Positions 56,556 through 64,000 of a stretch of DNA of 64,000 bases are shown in pieces (position 1 is the stretch's first letter; each line of letters begins with the position of its first letter). The position numbers and the translations under genes were made by a program. The notes below the pieces were generated by a model, which was not told the DNA's origin, made no database searches, and worked only from the letters and a program-made list of their open reading frames with translations. The DNA lies in NCBI GenBank assembly GCA_001766655.1, contig MJCC01000007.1, forward strand, positions 602,479-666,478. The letters run 5' to 3'. Source of the DNA: Phytomonas francai (taxonomy: Eukaryota > Euglenozoa > Kinetoplastea > Trypanosomatida > Trypanosomatidae).

Positions 56556-57939
56556 GCTAGCACACCCTAGTGGGCTAATACAATTTTTTTTCACTTATTC
56601 CTTTCTCAGAACTAAATTTAGATGACAATAATAGAGGAAATAAATAAGAACATGGTCAAACAACAAAAACCGAAACCACTCCTGAGGTGCTTTGAAGGTC
56701 TAACTTTTGCGCGCCTTATTTTTTTTCCCAGATTTGCTATGATGACGTTGTTGATCTGTTCATCAAACCCACTAGTATTCCGCTTCCAAGTCTGCCTAAT
56801 TGAGGTTTATAAAACAAAGAAGAAAAACTGATAAAATCCAATATAGTCACCTTATTCAAACATTCAACCTACATAGGAAACATTTTTCGAAGTAGTTGTT
56901 GTTTTTGAATAAATGGAAGTGGTACCAAGAAATCATAAAAATCACGCAGTAAGAGAATTTATTACAAGATATTCGAAACCAGAGAGAAAGCATCGAGCTC
57001 AGTTTCATAATTTTGACATCATACCTATGATAGCTAACATCATCAGTGGAGTCTTAAGATGAGTTGTTATATCGTACATAGAATGGAAATTATTTTTTTA
57101 CGGAGTAGCTCCATGATATAATAACTCCTTGTTATAGGTAATTCGTGAAAATCTATATATAGGCACAGTTTGACTATAAACTCTGATTGAAACATGAAAA
57201 GATGGTTTGTCATTATCTGTTTATATTAAATACAGTCCAAACGCAATAAAGATCATTTATTAAATAATAGTACCAACTCTATATCCATTCCATATATAAA
57301 TATATGCAGCTTCATCCTCATTAAGATGCGCCAACCCTATCCAGTGCACTATAATGAAAACCCATTTTTCTAATTTGCTTTCTCGGGGAATAGTTTGCTT
57401 CATCATCACACAAGTGTTGCCTAATACATATAAATACACATACTTATTTAAGGGTTCAACGGTTAATAAGTAAGAAAAATATAAAGAAAATATTTAGAAC
57501 ATACGCATCCATGACGTATTAAGTACCCTTGGGGTTATAATAAAACCACAAAAAAAAAATGAAATACAAGGCTTGCATTTAGAAAATAGAGCCCGTACAA
57601 ATGAATGTAAGTCGTTTTCCGTGAGTGATTAATGCTTCCGTCAGGGCTAATTTTCTCACTTCGGAGTTTCGTTTTCATTGCTGTACAGAGAAAAAAGCCC
57701 TTAAGTGACAATATTTTTGATCGGGTCTTTTCGAGAGACGCACTTCCCTTTGAAAAGCTGAAGCCGTGTTTAGAACCATTGAACTACCGTTGGGACAATG
57801 CAATAATGATAAGAATGGAAACCAAAACGAAAACATACAGTGCTCGTTGTGAAAATGCTAGAGGACACAAGACTATACCTCCTTAAGAACTTTACAACAA
57901 GAAAATGTGTAAACGCCCCCCTATCTGTCAAAAACTCTA
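56556..57939. other. Intergenic, 1.4 kb, AT-rich
   Basis: No gene seen. One 84-codon plus-strand frame at 57632-57886 lacks recognisable features and is opposite to every gene here. Confidence 0.55.
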
Positions 57940-59709
57940 TCACTTCTTTTTTTTGGTGATGCTGTGAGGTAAAGAAAAGCTATCTACTTTGGATTTTCGC
58001 TTCGTCACATGTTGTGATGTGTTTGTGCAATCTGCATTAGGATTACTACCCCGTTTAATCAGTAATGTTGGCGTGCTGTGTCTTTTTGGGGAAATAGCGC
58101 CCCTGTCTTTACCACACAATGGAGTCCTCGAAGGTGGCATTGTTATCGGCGAGCCTATTGATGCCGACGATGCTCCATTAGTGATCGGAGAATGCATCCT
58201 ATACGCAAAACTCTTTACGTCGCTTGATTGCGGAGAAGCGGGAGTGGATAAAGTGGTTATTGGGGAGGCGTTCCGAGAAGCGTGTGATGGGGTTTGAGCA
58301 TCCACGGCAGATGAGCTTATGGGGTCGCATTCAAGATTTATTTTACGTCCGAAATTGTATGTAAAGCCATCCACGTGATTATTTACACTAGTATGCGCTA
58401 CTGTGTCATCCTCCATGACTAGGGGCTGGCCTGTGAAGATCGAATCAAAATTATTCTCCGTATTAGGGTCAGGGATAAAAGGCGCTGGGATCTTTCGCTT
58501 GTAAAGCAACGCAAAATCAATACCTTTGAAAAAAGGATGCTGCTTAAACTCCTCTAGGTCCTGCAACCGCTTAGACGGGTCACGGTCTAATAGCCTAGTC
58601 AGCAAATCCTCTGCCTCAGGGCTTATTGTGATATCAAAGCGGTTAAAACTAAGTTCTTGTGTGAGGATGTTCTCGTGCATGATGTTTTCATTCTCGTTGT
58701 AGAAAGGAGGAAGGCCATAAAGCATCTCATACAACATGATACCCAATGACCACCAATCCACCGCATGCCCGTGCTCCTCACCTAACAGAATCTCGGGTGC
58801 TTGATATTCCGCTGTGCCGCAGTAAGTGTTGGTTGTCGCATTGGCGCTAATGTTTGCCTTGGCTAGACCAAAGTCCGTGAGGCAAGAATGGCCGTCGCTG
58901 TCAAGCACAACATTCTCCGGCTTCAAATCACGGTAGATGATATTGTTTCTGTGCAAGTATCCTATTGCCAGGCCGATCTCTGCGGCGTAGAACTTGGCAT
59001 GCGCCTCATCAAATGTTCCACAGTTACAGAGGTGGTAAAAAAGCTCCCCCCCACCTAGTAAGTCCATAACAATGTAAAGATAGTTATCCGTCTGGAATGC
59101 GTACCGTAGCTTCACCACAAATGGGTGATCCATCTTCTCCATGATAAACCGCTCAAGCGACACATTTTTGAAGTCAATTAGTTCCTTGTTCATGATTTTC
59201 ATGGCATATTCCTCCCCTGTGTCAATTCTCCTGACGCGACAAACGGATCCATACGCACCCTTGCCTAGTATGGTGATACGCTCAAAGTGATCTAAGGTAA
59301 CATTTTCGTTCGGGTTCGTAGAAAATATAGTCATGCTCCTTTCCAAGCTTCTAAAGCTTTGGGTTATGGGACGCTCCACCTCTAAGTGTATCGTGTGCTC
59401 TGGTATGAGGTTCTGCATACTATCCAACCATTCTTTCTTCTCTCGCTCAGCAATCGCAGTAAAATAAACAGGAACGTGAATGTACGGACCGCGTACGGAC
59501 CATGCTAGCTTTTTCCCATTGACTTCAGTTATCACCGAATCTTGTATATCATAACAGGAGATTGGTTTTTGAGTTAATTTGTGGCTCTTTTCTGCCCAGT
59601 AATACAGCGTCCATCCGTACAATTCCATGTAGTATGTGTGGCCCGTGTTCTGGAAAGGCTCAGTTGAAACCTGCAGGTAACCCGCATAGTCACAGGAGGG
59701 ACTTGTCAT
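57940..59709 (-). CDS. PH-domain AGC protein kinase (PKB/RAC-like)
   Basis: A 589-residue kinase. Residues 5-120 form a PH-like domain (YAGYLQVSTEP... through REKKEWLDSMQNLI). The kinase domain spans about 150-405: ILGKGAYGSVCRV, YAMKIMNKE, FVVKLRYAFQTDNYLYIVMDLLGGGELFYHL, IIYRDLKPENVVLD, DFGLAKANISANATTNTYCGTAEYQAPEILLGEEHGHAVDWWSLGIMLYEMLYGLPPFY. The activation-loop Thr lies in TNTYCGT. The AGC tail has FKGIDFALLYKRKIPAPFIPDP and a hydrophobic motif-like VDGFTYNF, whose first aromatic is Val. A Ser/Pro/Thr-rich tail follows, with many possible phosphosites. PKB-like kinases with PH domains are known in Trypanosoma cruzi and Leishmania. PDK1 homologues normally phosphorylate their activation loop; a PDK1-like gene lies in the same array. 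All catalytic residues are intact. Confidence 0.9.
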   Translation of the reverse strand: MTSPSCDYAGYLQVSTEPFQNTGHTYYMELYGWTLYYWAEKSHKLTQKPISCYDIQDSVITEVNGKKLAWSVRGPYIHVPVYFTAIAEREKKEWLDSMQNLIPEHTIHLEVERPITQSFRSLERSMTIFSTNPNENVTLDHFERITILGKGAYGSVCRVRRIDTGEEYAMKIMNKELIDFKNVSLERFIMEKMDHPFVVKLRYAFQTDNYLYIVMDLLGGGELFYHLCNCGTFDEAHAKFYAAEIGLAIGYLHRNNIIYRDLKPENVVLDSDGHSCLTDFGLAKANISANATTNTYCGTAEYQAPEILLGEEHGHAVDWWSLGIMLYEMLYGLPPFYNENENIMHENILTQELSFNRFDITISPEAEDLLTRLLDRDPSKRLQDLEEFKQHPFFKGIDFALLYKRKIPAPFIPDPNTENNFDSIFTGQPLVMEDDTVAHTSVNNHVDGFTYNFGRKINLECDPISSSAVDAQTPSHASRNASPITTLSTPASPQSSDVKSFAYRMHSPITNGASSASIGSPITMPPSRTPLCGKDRGAISPKRHSTPTLLIKRGSNPNADCTNTSQHVTKRKSKVDSFSLPHSITKKKK

Positions 59710-60326
59710 CCTTGGAATTGTCCCTCACAGTTCTGCTTCCCTTTCACTCTAGTCTGAGATTATGCTCTGGAAACGAAACAATGACCGAAAAAAATGTGCA
59801 ACAAGGTAACAATGGTTCGCGTGAAATAATTAAACAAAAAAAAAAACTACACAAAACTTGTGATAGGTTTATATCACTTTATTTTTTGATAATTAAACCG
59901 TCTTGCACTTTTTCCTACCAAGAACGCACTCTGAAAGGGGGAAATGATTTGAAACTTTCAGCACATATCGAAACTCATGCAGTTAGAGGAGACGCTTCGA
60001 GAGGGAAAAAAAAAAGGGTTCTAACATGAACCCCCTCCTGAGCATAAAATTACCTTACACAACAGTATATCGCATCCTCCATAAAGTCATTTTGAATCAA
60101 TGTTCGCAATTAAAACTGGCATCTGTCGTTACCGTTGTCGATATTCACGAACATGTATGTGCATATGCATCTTCATTTACTTATTTACACATCCCTAATG
60201 TGCTTTTATATCCTATTTTATTTTCCCTCAACCAATATCGCATAGCATTCACTAACGTAAACGAGCAGCGGAGAGGGGTTCGCACACTGTTGAGCGAGTC
60301 TGTATATATGTATGCAGAGAAACCGG
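59710..60326. other. Intergenic
   Basis: No gene seen; plus-strand open frames of 134-155 codons across it lack recognisable features. Confidence 0.55.
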
Positions 60327-62171
60327 TTAGTTCCTCTTGGCGAGAAGCTCTGCTATATTCTTGGTTTTTGGATTATCCGCAATGGCGTCTACAACGCTGT
60401 CTAGGATGGCAGGCGGGATCTCTCGCATGAAATCAGACCCCTCTCTCTTTATACGAGCCTCAATAGATGACAGCAGCGCCTCATCGTTTTCCGTGTTCCT
60501 CAACTCATTAAAGGGTGCGAGTGCGATACGCTTCACCACAGTCAAGGCTTGTTTGGGTAAAACCTCTCCTACATGAGCAAGCAGCTCCTGTGGAAGCGTC
60601 GTGGTAAGGCTATCGGGTGCAGTGGCACCGTTTACAGCAAATACATTTTCCAAATAAAGACGCAAAGATACCAAGTCGGAAAAATATCTGCTGAAAAAAA
60701 AATCCCTTCTGAACATGATAGAATCGTCCGCATTGCTGCTAACTGAATGCGGCTCGTCTTGGCCAGGACGAGGTGGTCGCTTTCCTAGAGTGAAATCACT
60801 GATCGCATTAAATATTTCGGTCGAAGGTAACTTTTGCGTTCCAGCAGCTTTGACAAATTTATAAAGAATTGCGATGCGTGGTTGATAATATACAAAACGA
60901 TCCGTCACAGTCTTCAGTAGCTGCGTCTGGACAGTTGCTGGTAGTTCAACACCGCAAAAACTGGAAAATATCCAAATAGTGGTGGTGGATTTCATGCTAG
61001 CGAACTGCGCCACGCGCTCAAGCCGTACCAACAGGGCCTTTTGAAGATCCCCGCACGCATGCGTAAGTGTATCCTTGGGGTTTTCGATCGTTTTTTGAAT
61101 TCTCGCGAGCGCCCGGAAGAGCTCGCCAACCTGTTCATCGGTATGAAAGCCGGAGGTGTTGGTGACTCGACGAAGCAGCTGGACTATGTGATCTTGCTCT
61201 ACCGGCAGCAAAGTCGAGGCTGTCAAGAACGTGATCGCCTCCTTGGAGTGCATCCGATCGACATCGGCCATCACTTTCGTCATGATGTGCGCCGCCATGG
61301 CGCGCCACTGGGCTTCATTTCGTGTCTTGATCGGACTCCAGCCCAGCACGATCGCGAGCGTGGAGAGCTCGGAGATGTGCATCGCGTCAATGCAGGGCTC
61401 GAGAAGCTGCACCAACTCGCACTGCAACTCCTCCCGGCCCTCGACGCGGAGTCGCTGAAAGGCTTGAAGAATCATGACGATCTCGACCGGGGTCATCTCC
61501 TCTAGACGGGACTTTATGATGGGAACGATCTCCTCGCACAGGATCTGCTTACCGTCCTCGAGGTCAAGAGCGCCAACGGCGTTTGTGAATAGCGCGACAT
61601 TCTGCGGGGAAAGACCGCCGAGATTTCGGCGCATCCACTGCACCGCCTGCTCAATATTCTCCTCTACGTGGCAATTAAATGTTACGCAGCTGTTGAGTAA
61701 TATGGCCACGGACTTCTCATCCTGCGTCGAAGGATCAATCGAGGTCCGACGAACCAGGTGGCGGGCTTCACTCAAAAACCCATTGCGCTCTTTTAACGAC
61801 TTCGCCTGCTTGTACTTCCGCTTCAGGTCGACCAAAATCGGCGCGTTCTGTGCGAGGGAGCTTTCCCGTCTTTCACCGCGGCCGCCAAAGCCCCGGGGCC
61901 CCCCTCCGCGTTCGCCTTCCCCACGAAAGGCGCGATCGGGCCCCCCCGAGAAGTCGGACCGCCGTCGAGGAGGAAAAGGCGGCGGCGGTGGTCCGCGGCC
62001 CCGAACATCCCGGCCCTCCTGCGTGGGGGGCGTTGAACTCCATCCCCGCTGGGAGCCCCCCTGCGGGGGCCGCCGCTGGAGACTTCCCGTTGTGGTCGAA
62101 AAGGCCACCGCGCGGGAGCCCACGCGCCCACGAAACGACGGCGGCGCCGCTGAAACGAATATACGTCGCAT
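60327..62171 (-). CDS. RGG and helical-repeat protein, probably mitochondrial RNA-binding
   Basis: The first ATG is at 62171, giving 614 residues. MRRIFVSAAPPSFRGRVGSRAVAFSTTTGSLQRR is a strong mitochondrial presequence. Residues about 35-110 are Arg/Gly/Pro-rich with RGG-type repeats (FRGEGERGGGPRGFGGRGERR). The rest is a helical-repeat array: repeated units such as LLNSCVTFNCHVEENIEQAVQWMRRNLGGLSPQNVALFTNAVGAL, then MTPVEIVMILQAFQRLRVEGREELQCELVQLLEPCIDAMHISELSTLAIVLGW. These resemble the FASTK/OPR/RAP-type or ARM-like repeats of kinetoplastid RNA-editing mediator proteins (REMC/GAP-associated). No terminal RAP domain is obvious. A role in mitochondrial RNA processing or editing is inferred from the architecture; which complex is unknown. 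Confidence 0.65.
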   Translation of the reverse strand: MRRIFVSAAPPSFRGRVGSRAVAFSTTTGSLQRRPPQGGSQRGWSSTPPTQEGRDVRGRGPPPPPFPPRRRSDFSGGPDRAFRGEGERGGGPRGFGGRGERRESSLAQNAPILVDLKRKYKQAKSLKERNGFLSEARHLVRRTSIDPSTQDEKSVAILLNSCVTFNCHVEENIEQAVQWMRRNLGGLSPQNVALFTNAVGALDLEDGKQILCEEIVPIIKSRLEEMTPVEIVMILQAFQRLRVEGREELQCELVQLLEPCIDAMHISELSTLAIVLGWSPIKTRNEAQWRAMAAHIMTKVMADVDRMHSKEAITFLTASTLLPVEQDHIVQLLRRVTNTSGFHTDEQVGELFRALARIQKTIENPKDTLTHACGDLQKALLVRLERVAQFASMKSTTTIWIFSSFCGVELPATVQTQLLKTVTDRFVYYQPRIAILYKFVKAAGTQKLPSTEIFNAISDFTLGKRPPRPGQDEPHSVSSNADDSIMFRRDFFFSRYFSDLVSLRLYLENVFAVNGATAPDSLTTTLPQELLAHVGEVLPKQALTVVKRIALAPFNELRNTENDEALLSSIEARIKREGSDFMREIPPAILDSVVDAIADNPKTKNIAELLAKRN

Positions 62172-62701
62172 GGTTGGTAGTCGCTTTCCACGAATGAGGA
62201 CAGACAAACCCTAAAAAAAAATCGATACGCGTAAATATGTATACACCCTTGAACCCCTACCTCTCTTATGCACACACACGACGAGAAAGTGTGAATTGGT
62301 AAAAATAATAGTAATAATAATAATGGGTCAACAAGCCACTGGATTGGCCTATTTCAAGACAATACAATAATAAATTTATAAACCGAAAAAAGCTGTGCTC
62401 CATTATATATATATGTATATATATACGACACATGAAATGTACATATTCGTATAGAATCTGAATTTAGGCATAGATATAGGCATATCAAGAGATGTAAATA
62501 AAAGCGGGAAACAATTAGCAAATATGCACGCATGTGTTCTTTGGTATGAGTCAATGATTCCAGTAACACCAAAAAATGCCACTCAAAATGTAAGACCTAC
62601 GTGTACAAACCGACTATATGAGCAATCACTACGTGCTGATCGTGTGATTAGTAAACCTTATTATATTATTACGTTCCTGGTTTACTCGTCTTTGCGCCCT
62701 C
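62172..62701. other. Intergenic
   Basis: No gene seen. TA-rich run at 62403-62425 and AAT repeats near 62310-62322. Confidence 0.6.
62403..62425. repeat. Imperfect (TA)n microsatellite
   Basis: TA run with one G interruption. Confidence 0.8.
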
Positions 62702-63082
62702 TTACTGTTCTGTATCAGCAGCACCTTCTGAAATAAGAGATTGCAGGTATCTTTTATGAAAAGCAAGCCGCTCTGCATCCGATGCTGGCCGCTCACACAG
62801 CAGTGCGAGGACCCATGCATCCAAAAACTCGCTCACATTCATATCACGCATGTATTTATTATCCTCTAACTTCTTGGGTTTGAGCTCGATATCGCCAGAA
62901 CACTCCTTTCCCTCTATCATATTGTTGACAAGGCTAAGCGCATATACTGGAAGATTATCGGGATGAGTCTGTATAATGCTCCGTGCAATCATTTCGAATA
63001 AATCTACCGTTGAGCCTTGACGAAGGTAAATTTTGGCATCATTGATCGCCTTCTCATCTCTTGTCCACTCAGGTGTATTCAT
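62702..63082 (-). CDS. RIIa/Dpy-30-like dimerisation-docking domain protein
   Basis: A 126-residue protein with a segment IYLRQGSTVDLFEMIARSIIQTHPDNLPVYALSLVNNMI at residues about 19-57. It matches the RIIa dimerisation/docking motif (Y......v.elf..ll..ll...P.np..Fl...l...). The second half is charged and helical with NKYMRDMNVSEFLDAWVLALLCERP. Small proteins of this type in flagellates usually belong to axonemal radial spokes or similar complexes, where they bind amphipathic helices of AKAP-like partners. A flagellar role is inferred from family habits only. Confidence 0.65.
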   Translation of the reverse strand: MNTPEWTRDEKAINDAKIYLRQGSTVDLFEMIARSIIQTHPDNLPVYALSLVNNMIEGKECSGDIELKPKKLEDNKYMRDMNVSEFLDAWVLALLCERPASDAERLAFHKRYLQSLISEGAADTEQ

Positions 63083-63895
63083 GTTGCTTTTCCTTTTATT
63101 GTGATCTTAATAAGGAGCCTTGGTTGGTTTGTTAAACAATAATGATACCTCTTTTTACACTTCACGAGCAGAAGGAAAGTCTAAGCAATATGCTAAATTT
63201 TACGTCAAGGAAAGCATTTTTAGTAGCAGAGATTTTTTTAAAAAAAGGCGGGGAAGGCGCAATTATAGTTGAAAATATGATCATTACTGAATAAATACAT
63301 GGAAATCCAAAAAAAAAAAGATATATCCATGTGCGTGTATATATTTATATATAAATGTATATGTATACGTTGCGATTGATTATAGGTATCGCTTCAATTT
63401 CTACACGCAATAGTCAAGTAGAGTGGACACTATAATGTTCGCCGTTACTCTAGTTCTGCAGCTCCAAGAGAAACATGAAAATACCTCTTTATTAGAGTAT
63501 CCAGTCATTTACGCATCCTAACTTCGTAATGGAATTTCTATTGTGAAATAAAGCCTTGGAATGGGAAATAGATATCTTCCAAACGTGCTTATAAAAAGCA
63601 AGGTTCAAGAATTATGCTAAGCAACTTGAAAAATATTACGAAAAAGTATTGAAATGTCTTAAAATAATAATTTATAAAATTGCTGAGATTAAGAGCCAGA
63701 CTAATAAGGCCACTTCTTTTCTGTGATTAGGAAACTAACCCTCACTTTCCTTTCAAATCGTGTAATGCAGCAAGCCCTCACCCCATTTGGTGACCACCGC
63801 GGTCTTAACTCTGAAAACTAAAAAAAAAAGAATCTCGGCGGAGTCCCCGCCGCGGGCCTCCGTCAACGCATTGCATGGACCCAGGAAATGCAGCT
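63083..63895. other. Intergenic, 0.8 kb
   Basis: No gene seen. Near its right end lie a 6-bp GC hairpin (63836-63852) and an adjacent A run (63820-63829). Confidence 0.6.
63820..63852 (-). other. GC hairpin followed by a T run, downstream of the right-edge gene
   Basis: On the sense strand CGGCGG/CCGCCG (63852-63836) pair around a 5-base loop; after AGATTC comes a run of about ten T. It resembles a bacterial intrinsic terminator. In a kinetoplastid the T run more likely serves as a processing signal, so the resemblance is probably accidental. Confidence 0.4.
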
Positions 63896-64000
63896 CTACC
63901 ACTCCACGGTCCCTTCCCCCTGCTTCCAGTTGAGGTTGGAGGGTTGCCGGTTGGACGGAAATGCCGGCGGCGCGCCATTGCCGGTGTTCCCCGGCGCCCG
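63896..64000 (-). CDS. C-terminal end of a gene entering from the right edge (partial)
   Basis: A stop-free frame covers 34 codons from the window edge to a TAG at 63896-63898. It is Pro/Asn/Gly-rich and ends in SNRQPSNLNWKQGEGTVEW. Base composition (GC-rich) switches sharply to AT-rich after the stop, as at other gene ends here. The 5' part is outside the window and the family is not recognisable. The evidence is only strand, composition and an open frame. Confidence 0.45.
   Translation of the reverse strand, partial: RAPGNTGNGAPPAFPSNRQPSNLNWKQGEGTVEW

Noticed and set aside
1..64000. tRNA, rRNA, spliced-leader RNA, CRISPR array, insertion sequence or retroposon
   Set aside because: None was recognised by eye on either strand; no reverse transcriptase, transposase or integrase motif and no spaced direct repeats.

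Overview
The window looks like nuclear DNA of a kinetoplastid flagellate (trypanosomatid or bodonid). All 27 genes I can support are on the minus strand, none needs an intron, and several start codons sit just downstream of pyrimidine tracts followed by AG, as expected for spliced-leader addition. Several proteins fit this group: a p22/MAM33 protein, an Ama1-like PLAC8 protein, RIIa-type flagellar candidates and helical-repeat organelle RNA proteins. There is no strand switch, so the window is one directional gene cluster read from high to low coordinates, cut at both ends. I cannot name the species. Intergenic DNA is long for a kinetoplastid (0.3-2.3 kb), AT-rich and full of TA microsatellites. 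Coding DNA is richer in GC, with extreme GC islands inside some genes.

Layout from low to high coordinates (the reverse of transcription). 1-12.6 kb: a partial protein with SYSPSP-type repeats, an SDHAF2-like succinate dehydrogenase assembly factor, an ICT1-like peptidyl-tRNA hydrolase, an SLC25A35/OAC1-like carrier, a mitochondrial-type unknown, a J-domain protein and another probable mitochondrial unknown. 13-31 kb: a PLAC8 protein, a thioredoxin/Ufd2-type E4 fusion, a PDK1-like kinase with altered catalytic motifs, an MO25-like protein, an ATG5-like protein, p22, an RS-rich protein and an RBBP4/MSI1-like WD40 histone chaperone. 31-51 kb: a GCP4-like gamma-tubulin complex protein, a divergent cyclin-like protein, a PPR-like organelle protein, a UBE3C/Hul5-like HECT ligase, adenosine kinase, UDP-glucuronate decarboxylase and a circularly permuted YqeH/NOA1 GTPase. 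52-64 kb: prefoldin 1, an NTM1-like methyltransferase, a secreted unknown, an EMC7-like protein, a PH-domain AGC kinase (PKB/RAC-like), an RGG/helical-repeat organelle RNA protein, an RIIa-domain protein and the last 34 codons of a gene entering from the right.

The genes do not form one pathway, as is normal for kinetoplastid polycistrons. Three themes recur: mitochondrial functions, ubiquitin/proteostasis (E4 fusion, HECT ligase, ATG5, prefoldin) and AGC-kinase signalling (PDK1-like, PKB-like, MO25-like). The most unusual architecture is the thioredoxin domain fused to a complete Ufd2-type U-box E4 protein. Identifications rest on reading motifs by eye, with no database search.
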